DNA of 9,390 nucleotides, taken from the NCBI GenBank assembly GCA_964588725.1, contig CAZPQL010000087.1, forward strand, positions 1-9,390, in the 5' to 3' direction. The notes under the pieces were generated by a model, which did no database searches, was not told the DNA's origin, and was given only the letters and a program-made list of their open reading frames with translations. This DNA comes from UBA5972 sp964588725 (GTDB lineage: Bacteria; Pseudomonadota; Alphaproteobacteria; Rhodobacterales; Rhodobacteraceae). The translations under genes and the position numbers were made by a program. This document shows, one piece after another, positions 1-7,256 of the stretch. Every line of letters begins with the position of its first letter. The first letter of the stretch is position 1.

Positions 1-168
1 CTTGCAGTGAACTCTGATGCACTTGTGAATAACGCTGTTATGTCAGTATCGTTAGTTGCTATGTTAGTTACATTAGTTGCTATACTTGCAGTGAACTCTG
101 ATGCACTTGTGAATAACGCTGTTATGTCAGTATCGTTAGCTGCTATGTTAGTTGTATTATCTTGAATA
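1..168 (-). repeat. 84-bp in-frame tandem repeat (28 aa, four heptads) in the fibre gene
   Basis: Bases 1-84 recur at 85-168. The first 69 bases of the unit differ at a single position (56 versus 140), and the last 15 diverge. Each unit encodes 28 residues around NIATNDTDITALFTSASEFT. Hydrophobic residues fall with 3-4 spacing (I448, L451, A455, F458, I462, I469, I476), with Asn at some core positions, as in trimeric coiled-coil stalks. The left edge cuts the array, so more copies may follow. Confidence 0.85.
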
Positions 169-1466
169 GAACTCGACAACGATGCACTTAATGATGCAGT
201 TGCTACTCCAATCGCTGTATCAGTAGTAGTACTACTTTCAAGAGTACCAATTCTATCTGATAAACTTTCAGAAGTCGGCCCTCTCAATGAACCAAAGAAT
301 GAACCCGTAACACCACCGAGTGCTGACCGAAAATCTACATTCATACTGGTACTACCTGATATACCACTACCACTTAGATAACTATATGCTCCATCTGGTC
401 CTTGGAAATAATCAGTTGGGGCAAGTCCAGCTGCTTGTGAGAATGTTACCGAACCAGTAAGTACTGTAGCAATATCTCCGTGGAATGTATGAATATCAGT
501 AACATCATTACCAAATGTTGTTGATTCACTTGTTATTAAAATGGAACTTGTTATTTCAAAATATTCACCAATAAACCCAGAAGCACTAATATCATTGTCG
601 ACATGAAGACCTATAGTTTTAGTACCATCTGTCCACAATGTACCTTCAACATGAGCTCCACCACTCGCTGTTACTGGGTTTGTGAATGTTGAGTTCCCTT
701 TTACAACTAAAGTATCCGATGTGAGTGTTCCACTTGCACTTATATTTGAACCTGTTATGTTACTGACTTGTAAATCTATACCTGGGGCTAGTGAATGAGA
801 ATATACCGAACCTGTTTGTAGTCCAACTACGCCAGTGGATGACAGAGTTATATCACCAGATATTGTTTGAGCTTCTACAGATGTACCATCACCTATTAAT
901 ATGTCACCAGATGCAGTTGGTGTTGAACCAACATCACTTAAATCAACTAATGAACCGACAACCGAAACTCCAGTTAATCCACTACCATCACCAACGAATG
1001 AACCACTAAATGAACCAGTAGCTATTATTTCAGAGTTAAAACCGAGTGTCACACCGTCAATATCTCCACCGTCTATATCAACACTACCAGCAGACTGACT
1101 AGCCATGCTTGCAAGACCAATATGTGTTCTAGCTGCTAGTGCATCTGACGCTGATACGAGACCTTTAGCATATTCACTACTAAATGACAAATCATTGATG
1201 TTTAAACTACCAGATGCTACTGATGCTATACCAGTAGTCCCATTACCAAGTAAAATGTGACCTTGAGTTAAAGTACTCTGTCCAGTACCACCATGTTGTA
1301 CTTCTAAATCAGTCCCCAATAATAAACTCGATGCTGATATTTCACCAGAACCTGTTACTATTAATGTTTTTGTAGATATTGATGAAGCTGATATAGCTCC
1401 TGAGGCTGTTATGTTAAGTAGTTCGGCGCTACTTCCTGATACTATAATCTTTTTCCAACCGGCCAT
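1..1466 (-). CDS. Tail-fibre-type structural protein, N-terminal 488 codons (runs off left edge)
   Basis: This minus-strand frame is open from ATG at 1466 to base 1 without a stop, so the gene is partial at its C-terminus. The start follows a strong AGGAG ribosome site about 8 nt upstream. The N-terminus (MAGWKKIIVSGSSAEL) is a style I know from marine T4-like fibre/structural proteins. The body is Ser/Thr/Gly-rich and low in Cys. It has fibre-type modules: GGTG...LLGNGT near residues 59-76, an A..AR..IGLASMA segment near 110-122, TGSFSGSF.GDGSGLTGV at 150-167, and LSDV...SGDILIGDGT at 176-195. From about residue 400 it becomes a predicted coiled coil with a 28-residue repeat. Such proteins form trimeric host-recognition fibres, whose receptor-binding tip would be C-terminal and out of view. 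The fibre class is well supported; the exact fibre (long, short or baseplate-attached) is not known. Confidence 0.85.
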   Translation of the reverse strand, partial: MAGWKKIIVSGSSAELLNITASGAISASSISTKTLIVTGSGEISASSLLLGTDLEVQHGGTGQSTLTQGHILLGNGTTGIASVASGSLNINDLSFSSEYAKGLVSASDALAARTHIGLASMASQSAGSVDIDGGDIDGVTLGFNSEIIATGSFSGSFVGDGSGLTGVSVVGSLVDLSDVGSTPTASGDILIGDGTSVEAQTISGDITLSSTGVVGLQTGSVYSHSLAPGIDLQVSNITGSNISASGTLTSDTLVVKGNSTFTNPVTASGGAHVEGTLWTDGTKTIGLHVDNDISASGFIGEYFEITSSILITSESTTFGNDVTDIHTFHGDIATVLTGSVTFSQAAGLAPTDYFQGPDGAYSYLSGSGISGSTSMNVDFRSALGGVTGSFFGSLRGPTSESLSDRIGTLESSTTTDTAIGVATASLSASLSSSIQDNTTNIAANDTDITALFTSASEFTASIATNVTNIATNDTDITALFTSASEFTA

Positions 1467-1490
1467 TGGTTATCTCCTATATATTTCTGT

Positions 1491-1506
1491 TATATATATA
1501 TATATA
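1491..1506. repeat. (TA)8 tract in the spacer ahead of the fibre gene
   Basis: Eight consecutive TA dinucleotides lie in the 63-nt spacer between the 180-aa gene and the fibre gene, about 25 nt upstream of the fibre start codon. The tract could supply a -10-like element for fibre transcription, since several TATATA registers exist, or it may just reflect AT-rich drift. I see no hairpin terminator in this spacer. Confidence 0.6.
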
Positions 1507-1529
1507 CTTTTTAAATTTTCAATCAATTT

Positions 1530-2072
1530 TTATTCATCATAACCCAAATAAAATTCATTATCAGTTGAATTATAATAAATTCCCCCGGCTTCTGCTGTTT
1601 CAGCTGATGTCTTATGTCCTAATACAACATTGCCCTCTTGGGTAACTTTTAAATGTTCCTGTCCAGTATGGTCCTTTATCAAAAAGAATGGAGGTGTATC
1701 ACCTCCATAAGTAGTGTGGTCCATTACAATTTCTAACTTAGCTGTCGGTGATGAGGTACCCACACCGACTTTATCAATTTGTGAAGAATTACTATCGATA
1801 GTTATTCCATTCGTTTCTAATGTACCATTAATATCTACATTAGAGGTACGATTTAAGTTACCATTACTATCTTCTGTCCAATAAGAATCTTGTGAAGTTC
1901 CCACTTCAACACCATCTATATATATAGCTCCGTTTACATTCAAATCACCACTAATAGTAGGTGAAACTGCTGCTCCTACTCCATCTAATAATTCGTTATC
2001 ATCTGTTATCTGAATTATTTTAGTATAAGTTTCAGCTGGTGATTTACCAGTAAATGTATCTAATTGAGCCAT
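1530..2072 (-). CDS. Small fibre/baseplate-associated structural protein (180 aa)
   Basis: The 180-residue soluble protein has no signal peptide or membrane segment. Residues 36-58 (SPTISGDLNVNGAIYIDGVEVG) are a short beta-repeat style common in phage fibres. Residues 101-115 (KVGVGTSSPTAKLEI) match a motif often found where a fibre shaft meets a C-terminal domain. The end (GGIYYNSTDNEFYLGYDE, 163-180) resembles the short closing segments of marine phage fibre proteins. The start at 2072 follows AGAGGA at good spacing, only 4 nt after the stop of the upstream gene, so the two are probably cotranslated. Its place just before the large fibre gene suggests a fibre, fibre-connector or baseplate-edge part. 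That role is inferred from style and location; the exact function is unknown. Confidence 0.65.
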   Translation of the reverse strand: MAQLDTFTGKSPAETYTKIIQITDDNELLDGVGAAVSPTISGDLNVNGAIYIDGVEVGTSQDSYWTEDSNGNLNRTSNVDINGTLETNGITIDSNSSQIDKVGVGTSSPTAKLEIVMDHTTYGGDTPPFFLIKDHTGQEHLKVTQEGNVVLGHKTSAETAEAGGIYYNSTDNEFYLGYDE

Positions 2073-2076
2073 TCAA

Positions 2077-2670
2077 CTATCCTCTGATTATGTTTTCTAT
2101 CACTGCTTTCAAAATCTTGTCTTTCTTCTCTTTGTTACTAATTTGGTTGGTAGTAAAATATTCAGTAAACAACCGTTTAGTTTTATTTTTATTTGTACTG
2201 AAATTTGAGGAATTTATATTATTTCCTTTTAACACACTACTCATATTTCTGATAGCTTCTTTAAGTGTTAATTGTTTTTTAATAGGTCGTGTTTCTCTAA
2301 TAACTTTCTTTTTATTATTAATTGATACTGAAATTTTAGGTTTGGGTGGTTGTGATTGTTCATTTATTTTTACTTCAAGTTTTGTATGAGCATCAACAAC
2401 AAACTCAGATTCCCATGGTTTAAAATAAGTATCATCAGCTACCACTTCTAATACCATTTTACCAGTATCACGAACTTCCATCAATCCCTTCAAAGGTCTA
2501 ATTGGTATGTTACATTTACCACTACCATCAATCTTACCAGTGAATATGTAACTTAGGTCATTAGTTTCTAATATAATTCGAGCAAAAGCTTCGTTTAACT
2601 TAGCACCCTCTAACGCTATATCGCAACTAAAGTTCTCTTTTCTATCCGTGTATAAAATATAATCATTCAC
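2077..2670 (-). CDS. Unknown phage structural-cluster protein with GTG start (197 aa)
   Basis: I do not recognise a named family. Residues 1-103 look like a compact beta-rich domain with alternating short hydrophobic strands (FARIILE, YIFTGKI, CNIPIRPL, KMVLEVVA, SEFVVDA). After a QPPKPK linker at 107-112, the rest (about 113-197) is Lys/Asn/Ser-rich and basic, ending in a likely helix (KDKILKAVIENII). The start codon is GTG at 2670, set by a GGAG site at 2678-2681 with a 7-nt spacer. It overlaps the upstream gene by 8 nt, which points to translational coupling. It sits between the gp15-like gene and the fibre genes, so a tail or baseplate accessory role is possible. A two-part protein (folded head, basic tail) would also suit an assembly factor. 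Function unassigned. Confidence 0.6.
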   Translation of the reverse strand: MNDYILYTDRKENFSCDIALEGAKLNEAFARIILETNDLSYIFTGKIDGSGKCNIPIRPLKGLMEVRDTGKMVLEVVADDTYFKPWESEFVVDAHTKLEVKINEQSQPPKPKISVSINNKKKVIRETRPIKKQLTLKEAIRNMSSVLKGNNINSSNFSTNKNKTKRLFTEYFTTNQISNKEKKDKILKAVIENIIRG

Positions 2671-2986
2671 CTACATTCTCCAAGAACAATTTCGGTCTTA
2701 TTTTCCGTGCTCTCTCTAATATTAAATCAATATCATCAATCGTTACCTTAAAATCCTGTACTTCTTTTTCTTCTTCAATTTTCTGACCCTTAACCATACA
2801 AATTAACTTAACAACTTTCTTTTTCTTTTCATCATCAAGCGTTTTATAGATATTCTCATATTCTGGCTTCTTTACTGTACCGAAAGTCTGTACAAAAAAT
2901 GTAAATAATTCCCACACCGGGCGTAATAAATTTTCCCAAGATGTAGTGACGGAATCCCAAGTCGCTTCTATATTTTTGCTAGGCAT
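2663..2986 (-). CDS. Unknown small Lys/Glu-rich protein (107 aa)
   Basis: No family is recognised. Residues 10-38 are rich in Trp, Phe and Leu (WENLLRPVWELFTFFVQTF), but charged residues inside make this an amphipathic or protein-binding helix rather than a clean membrane span. Residues 50-76 are highly charged (Asp-Asp-Glu-Lys4, then Glu-Glu-Glu-Lys). The C-terminus (VTIDDIDLILERARKI, 81-96) is probably helical. Upstream of the ATG is only a weak purine-rich stretch (AGAGAGAAG). The 32-nt gap to the gp15-like gene holds an ATATTTATAWA motif, a possible promoter element. The 8-nt overlap with the next gene suggests the two proteins act together. Confidence 0.6.
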   Translation of the reverse strand: MPSKNIEATWDSVTTSWENLLRPVWELFTFFVQTFGTVKKPEYENIYKTLDDEKKKKVVKLICMVKGQKIEEEKEVQDFKVTIDDIDLILERARKIRPKLFLENVGE

Positions 2987-3007
2987 TTCTTCTCTCTATC
3001 GTTCTTA

Positions 3008-3015
3008 TATAAATA
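3008..3015. promoter_or_regulatory. TATAAATA / TATTTATA element before the 107-aa gene
   Basis: The plus strand reads TATAAATA exactly, which is the T4 late promoter core, but all genes are on the minus strand, where it reads TATTTATA inside ATATTTATATA. It lies 22 nt before the 107-aa start codon, within a 32-nt spacer. It is one of three such spacer matches in the window. Promoter activity is only inferred. Confidence 0.3.
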
Positions 3016-3018
3016 TAA

Positions 3019-3825
3019 CTAAACAATATTTTCATTAAAACTAACATTAGTTTTCCGTATCGAATGTACTTTTTTAGTTACAATATCATCTGAAACATCT
3101 TTTGGTAATAGTGGTGCTACAGTTTCCAAAGTAAGTGTTGACCTAACTAACCTATCAGTACCTGTTCCTATTTCTTCTGAAAAACTATATGCTGTAGCTC
3201 TAACTACTATTGCAGGTCTTCCATCTTTACCATCCCCCCAACTCTGTCCACCATAAAATACTAATAATTCAGTTAAATTATTTACTTGTTCTATGTATTC
3301 ACACCATATCACTAATTCATAACCAATAGTAACAAAATCAGGAAGCCTAACTTGGTAAGTGTCATATTCTTCTGCCTCACCTTTCAATGGATTATATGTC
3401 CCATACAACTTACTAAATTTGTCGTATCTATTTCTATCTGAGTATTTTTGTTGATAATTAAAATATAATTCATCTGATAATTTATTGTATAATGTACCTT
3501 CGTATGGTGTCATAGTAGCTCGTTTCAACATGGCTAGTGGGACCATTATTCTACCCTTTACATCTCTAAAAAACCCATCATTTTGTACCGAATTCCATCT
3601 TTCAGTATTACCCCAAATAATTGGGACATCTACTAACTCACCATTATCTACTACTTTTGGTTTTATTTTATTCTTCAAGTGCCACATTATAGCACCATCA
3701 ACATCCATTAAAGTAGTTGAAGTTTCATTGGTTGAAACAAACTCTTTTTGCTTTCGTCTAATTTGGTCTGCTCTGTTTACATCCTGTGTAGGTGTTTGAG
3801 CTTCTGGTACTATTCTCTTAGCCAT
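3019..3825 (-). CDS. 15: gp15-like tail terminator / proximal sheath stabiliser
   Basis: At 268 aa this is close to T4 gp15 (about 272 aa), the protein that caps the tail tube and sheath and joins tail to head. The order of recognisable segments matches gp15: a segment ending in VDVPIIWGN (65-73), comparable to the VPITYAS region; a stretch ending in GRIMVPLAMLKRA (91-103), comparable to ILPRINLH; then LPDFVTIGYELVIWCEYIEQVNNLTELLVFY (161-191), comparable to the YELSIFTRYEDDMFQIVEQ region; and lastly RLVRSTLTLETVAPLLPKD (225-243), comparable to the region near the gp15 C-terminus. The comparison is from memory, not an alignment. The start overlaps the preceding stop as TAATG and has almost no Shine-Dalgarno site, so re-initiation is likely. 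Residues 1-30 form a charged extension. Confidence 0.65.
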   Translation of the reverse strand: MAKRIVPEAQTPTQDVNRADQIRRKQKEFVSTNETSTTLMDVDGAIMWHLKNKIKPKVVDNGELVDVPIIWGNTERWNSVQNDGFFRDVKGRIMVPLAMLKRATMTPYEGTLYNKLSDELYFNYQQKYSDRNRYDKFSKLYGTYNPLKGEAEEYDTYQVRLPDFVTIGYELVIWCEYIEQVNNLTELLVFYGGQSWGDGKDGRPAIVVRATAYSFSEEIGTGTDRLVRSTLTLETVAPLLPKDVSDDIVTKKVHSIRKTNVSFNENIV

Positions 3826-4295
3826 TATCTATTTCTTTCTATTATGTTCAATTTACTACTTCGTGTTAAGTGAGCCGATGCTACTACTTCCCAATTTTGT
3901 CCAGTTCTCCCACCAACTAATTTATTTTCATTTATAGTATCTATTTCAAAGTATGCATAATTCCACTCTACTATATCACCTATTTCAACAATAATATTCT
4001 TATCAATCAGTTTCTGTCGTAAAAAAGAAAATTTTACCGTTTGTTGATTATCCGGACCAAACTCATCTTGGTTCCAACTAAAATCGTCAGACTCAATTAA
4101 ACACGGCAACTCGACACCATTTTCAAATATTTTACCTAAACCGGAAGATTCACCATACACATTAGTGGTAGTTTCCTCTCCTGATATTTTATACACAATA
4201 CAAGTCTGGCCAATTACTTGGTCGATTAACTCCTTATTAAATTTGTTAAATACTTGAACATCTCGGTCTGAAAAGAATTTTCTAGCCATATTCAT
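3825..4295 (-). CDS. Neck / head-tail connector protein in the gp14 position (156 aa)
   Basis: The gene lies between gp13-like and gp15-like genes, exactly where T4 has gene 14 (a neck protein). At 156 aa it is much shorter than T4 gp14 (about 256 aa), and I do not see the typical gp14 N-terminal segment. Visible features are an N-terminal helix (VQVFNKFNKELIDQVIG, 13-29), a VYGES motif (46-50), FGPDNQQTVKFSFLRQKL (79-96), and a beta-rich EIGDIVEWNYAYFEIDT stretch (104-120) typical of small connector or tail-completion folds. The first ATG (4295) overlaps the gp13 stop as TAATG, but the GTAGG site is better spaced for the second ATG at 4289 (protein beginning MARKFF), which may be the true start. 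Connector role comes mostly from context. Confidence 0.55.
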   Translation of the reverse strand: MNMARKFFSDRDVQVFNKFNKELIDQVIGQTCIVYKISGEETTTNVYGESSGLGKIFENGVELPCLIESDDFSWNQDEFGPDNQQTVKFSFLRQKLIDKNIIVEIGDIVEWNYAYFEIDTINENKLVGGRTGQNWEVVASAHLTRSSKLNIIERNR

Positions 4296-5467
4296 TAACC
4301 TACATAAATCTTTAATGGTATTTTATTCAATATAGCCATAGTGTGTTCTGCTTCTTGAGCTTCTTCTTCCATTATTTCATTATCCATCGACATCTCTAAC
4401 ATTTCAGTTAAACTCAATACCAGTGCATCTTTCTCAGCAGTCGCTTCTCCTCTCAAAGTGTCACCATCAAGTGAAGCTTCGCCTCCTGGAATTGGAACTG
4501 TACCATATTTACTCCGAATCATTCCTAACAATTCTTTACAGAGAGCTAATGTATATTTTCGTATCCATTGTTTTCCAGGGTCATTGATATTTGTATATGA
4601 CATATTATCATATCGTATATTAGAAAAATCTGTTTGCATTGTGACATTCGTACTCGTAATTTCTGTCCTATCTACTGCGAAGTTTTTAAATCTATCAGCT
4701 TCTACAATATACTGAAAATATAATTTAAAACCCGATGTGGGTGTTGGGAATACTCTTAATTTATTGTTTATCAATTCAAATGAGTATGCGGATTTCCTAA
4801 TTTGGTCATTCATTTCTATAGCTTGGATTTGTAATAAATCTTCGTGTAATGGCATCATTGTAAATGTAACTGCTGGAGATAACACAGAACTCCACCCAAA
4901 ACTATCTAACATATTGGTCATACTACTACCACCTGAACCCGCATATGGGTCAAAAAATCGTGACATAGCTGGTGTCTGTTCATGGAACACTCTTTTTATT
5001 TCAATTGCATTTGAACTTTCATTAGCTATTGCCCAATCATTTAAATCATACACCTGTTTACTCGCTGTCGTTTCTACATATCCAGTTTTCCAATCTACAT
5101 TACCACCCACGCCAGCTTCCGCTCCATAAGCTTTAGATACTGTGATAGCTCTTCCTAAATCATTTACTAATTGGTGTGTAAAGTTTGATGAGGTTGGTGC
5201 ACCTTGTAATTTCTTGATGTTGTCTTTAATATTAAATCTATTTACGATAGCTGAATATTCAGTAACAGCTTCTTCAAAGCAAGCATATATTTGAGAACCT
5301 TGAAGTTCTATTTCCATTATAGGGTAACCTAATCGTTTAGTAGCCCATTCAGCTGTCATTACTGAATGACTTATGAATGTAGTATCACTATCATAGAAGC
5401 TATAAGGTGTTGATTGTGCTACTTCTGAATATGAGCCACTTCCGGGCCAAATTGGAACATCTGCCAT
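4295..5467 (-). CDS. 13: gp13-like neck protein (head completion)
   Basis: The 390-aa soluble protein resembles the neck proteins of marine T4-like phages, which seal the packaged head and form the platform for tail docking. An N-terminal segment reads AEWATKRLGYPIMEIELQGSQIYACFEEA (39-67), followed by YSAIVNRFNI. A Gly/Ser-rich loop lies at 176-193. The characteristic C-terminal block runs from KQWIRKYTLALCKELLGMIRSKYG (299-322) through VPIPGGEASLDGDTLRGEA (324-342) to an acidic helix (364-375). It is longer than T4 gp13 (about 309 aa). The ATG at 5467 has GGAG at 5475-5478 with good spacing. It is the first gene after the capsid terminator, so it probably has its own promoter in the 118-nt spacer. 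Assignment is from remembered family patterns. Confidence 0.65.
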   Translation of the reverse strand: MADVPIWPGSGSYSEVAQSTPYSFYDSDTTFISHSVMTAEWATKRLGYPIMEIELQGSQIYACFEEAVTEYSAIVNRFNIKDNIKKLQGAPTSSNFTHQLVNDLGRAITVSKAYGAEAGVGGNVDWKTGYVETTASKQVYDLNDWAIANESSNAIEIKRVFHEQTPAMSRFFDPYAGSGGSSMTNMLDSFGWSSVLSPAVTFTMMPLHEDLLQIQAIEMNDQIRKSAYSFELINNKLRVFPTPTSGFKLYFQYIVEADRFKNFAVDRTEITSTNVTMQTDFSNIRYDNMSYTNINDPGKQWIRKYTLALCKELLGMIRSKYGTVPIPGGEASLDGDTLRGEATAEKDALVLSLTEMLEMSMDNEIMEEEAQEAEHTMAILNKIPLKIYVG

Positions 5468-5483
5468 TACATATCTCCGTTAA

Positions 5484-5515
5484 ATTATATATAATCCTTC
5501 GTTTATAAATATCAA
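5484..5515 (-). promoter_or_regulatory. Candidate promoter for the neck/tail-completion block
   Basis: Read on the minus strand, TTGATA (5515-5510) lies 18 nt from TATATA (5491-5486) or 20 nt from TATAAT (5489-5484). Between them is TATTTATA (5511-5504), the element repeated in other spacers. A start from the TATATA would leave a very short leader before the GGAG site, so the TATTTATA element may be the real core. A promoter is expected here because a terminator lies immediately upstream. Confidence 0.4.
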
Positions 5516-5522
5516 AAAATAT

Positions 5523-5554
5523 AAAAAAAAAGGGGATAAGTAATTATCCCCTTT
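5523..5554 (-). terminator. Intrinsic terminator after the major capsid gene
   Basis: A perfect 11-bp stem (5529-5539 with 5544-5554) encloses a 4-nt loop (5540-5543). The stem core is GGGG/CCCC flanked by A-T pairs. On the minus strand it is followed by a run of T (complement of the A tract 5523-5531). It lies about 30 nt past the gp23 stop. The flanking A and T runs also give partial symmetry on the plus strand, but no convergent gene exists. It should limit read-through from the heavily expressed capsid gene into the neck genes. Confidence 0.9.
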
Positions 5555-5585
5555 AATTTAGTCAATAATATAATAAAATTAATTA

Positions 5586-7232
5586 TTATACATATTGTAA
5601 ACCATCAACTAAGATTTTACCGTAGAACTCAGACCTAATCATTTTCTTCGCATATCGTGTCATTACACCTTTACGCGGAGTAAAATTAACTGGGTCATAA
5701 ATTAACGGAGTCATAATCAATGGAATATACGGAGCATAAACCGCACCTGTTTCTAAGAAATTACTTCCTCTGAAACCTACAAGAATTGTGTTGTCCATAA
5801 TGTATGGGTTCTTGTAAACGGTAAATCGGTTATTTAATGTTCCTGTAGATTGAACTCCCATTGCAAATGATTGTTTAGTACCATCAGTACTAGCATTCCA
5901 ACCTTGCATTGATTCAATAACAGTACATACATCAGGTCCAGCTACTAAGAAGTTTGCACCCCCACGCATTGTTTTTTGATGTATTTTGTTAGATACTCTT
6001 TGAATCTTATTACCAAGTGTTTGGAACCACTCATTCTTTGTGTATGCATATCCAGCTGCATTTCCCTGTTGACTATACCCAGGAGTTGCTCCTGCTGTAC
6101 TACCATCATATTCATATCCAATACGAGCTGACCAATGTTCAGTCGTCATCGCATTTTGAATCAACATATCAAGTATTTCTAAGTCAATCTCCATTGAGAT
6201 GTATTCAGACAACATAGAAGTTAACTCAGCTTCAGCGTCTACACTATGATAGGCGTTTAAGTCTTGAGCTAGTTCAGGTGTCCAAACAGCTTTCAATTTA
6301 CGAGTTTTAGCGACAATAGGTTTACTTTCCATCGCAACATCAATTTCAGGAATACCGACACTATCACCAGTACTACTTGCATTTCCTGCAAAATCGTGAC
6401 TGTCACCGGCTTCGAAATCACCACGAGTAATATCAGTTGGTTGTTTATGATATGCTACTGTGGCTGTTTCTTCAGAGGCATCATAACCTGATGACGCTGA
6501 TACCACAAAGATAACCTCGTCACCAACTACTTTAGCGTATGCTGGATAGTTATCTGCGATACCTGTTCCAGTTACATCAAATGCTCTAACACCATTCAAA
6601 TCAACATCTGTAAATGATGCTGTAGCTACAGACACCTTCCAGAAATCCCCTGCTGAAAATGATGCAGACATATCGTTATCATAATTCAAATCAGCTAGTG
6701 TTGCTGGTAAGACAGATGCTGATGTGGCATTTGCTGTAAAAGCTGTACTTCCAGTTGCATATAATGCAGTTGTATCATCATTAATTGAATATCCAAATCG
6801 ACCTGAACCATATAAACCACCACTTGGGTCGCCTGCTGTTTCAGTTGTTCCGTGAATATTATTACCGTCTGTGAATCCAGTTTGACTTGAACCATATTTA
6901 AAGTTTAAATAGAACACAAGTCCTGATGGTAAATTCATTGGTTGTACTGATACAAAATCCTTTGCAGCAATTTCACCAAAAATTCTACGAACTAAAGGAA
7001 GTGCTACACCTGACCATTCTTCTGACCCAGCTGATGTTCCTGCTCTTGAAGACTCGTCAATTAATTCACGAGCTTGGTTTTCAAGTAAGACAGCCATACC
7101 ATGAAGTTCTTGTTCAGTATCCATCCCTTCTAACAGTCCAGTAGGATTCCATTTATTTACCAATCCTTTTGTCTGTTCTAAAAGTGCTTTGTGTGGATTA
7201 TATCCACCCATTAATTTTGTTAATGCACTCAT
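5586..7232 (-). CDS. 23: Major capsid protein, gp23 family (precursor)
   Basis: This 548-aa protein is a clear T4-family major capsid protein (HK97 fold), the main subunit of the head shell. Blocks matching T4 gp23 include ALPLVRRIFGEIAAKDFVSVQPMN (77-100), AKTRKLKAVWTPELAQDL (308-325) with DAEAEL just after (332-337), the FLVAGPDVC region (428-436), and YAPYIPLIMTPLIYDP...GVMTRY (499-527). The N-terminal 60 residues look like a propeptide. IDE at 58-60, followed by SSRAGTSAG, fits the (I/L)xE prohead-protease site and lies close to the T4 cut after residue 65. Residues about 115-300 form a long Ser/Thr/Gly-rich insert. GGGAG (7240-7244) precedes the ATG by 7 nt. It lies 24 nt after the scaffold gene and ends just before a strong terminator. 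Confidence 0.96.
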   Translation of the reverse strand: MSALTKLMGGYNPHKALLEQTKGLVNKWNPTGLLEGMDTEQELHGMAVLLENQARELIDESSRAGTSAGSEEWSGVALPLVRRIFGEIAAKDFVSVQPMNLPSGLVFYLNFKYGSSQTGFTDGNNIHGTTETAGDPSGGLYGSGRFGYSINDDTTALYATGSTAFTANATSASVLPATLADLNYDNDMSASFSAGDFWKVSVATASFTDVDLNGVRAFDVTGTGIADNYPAYAKVVGDEVIFVVSASSGYDASEETATVAYHKQPTDITRGDFEAGDSHDFAGNASSTGDSVGIPEIDVAMESKPIVAKTRKLKAVWTPELAQDLNAYHSVDAEAELTSMLSEYISMEIDLEILDMLIQNAMTTEHWSARIGYEYDGSTAGATPGYSQQGNAAGYAYTKNEWFQTLGNKIQRVSNKIHQKTMRGGANFLVAGPDVCTVIESMQGWNASTDGTKQSFAMGVQSTGTLNNRFTVYKNPYIMDNTILVGFRGSNFLETGAVYAPYIPLIMTPLIYDPVNFTPRKGVMTRYAKKMIRSEFYGKILVDGLQYV

Positions 7233-7256
7233 TTTTTTTCTCCCATTATATTTTAA

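Noticed and set aside
791..1098. Two overlapping plus-strand open frames (72 and 65 codons)
   Set aside because: They lie antisense within the continuous fibre frame, are low-complexity in composition and have no ribosome site.
2054..2389. Plus-strand 111-codon hydrophobic frame that could look like a membrane protein
   Set aside because: It is the reverse complement of the Lys/Asn-rich C-terminal part of the 197-aa gene; Lys codons read backwards give Phe/Leu, creating false hydrophobic segments.
3008..3015. Plus-strand TATAAATA as a T4-type late promoter
   Set aside because: A start from it would run antisense through the gp15 gene, and no plus-strand gene exists downstream. Kept only as a repeated motif of unknown meaning.
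4458..5129. Plus-strand open frames of 85 and 130 codons
   Set aside because: Antisense to the gp13-like gene, with no ribosome sites, no family features, and a credible protein on the opposite strand.
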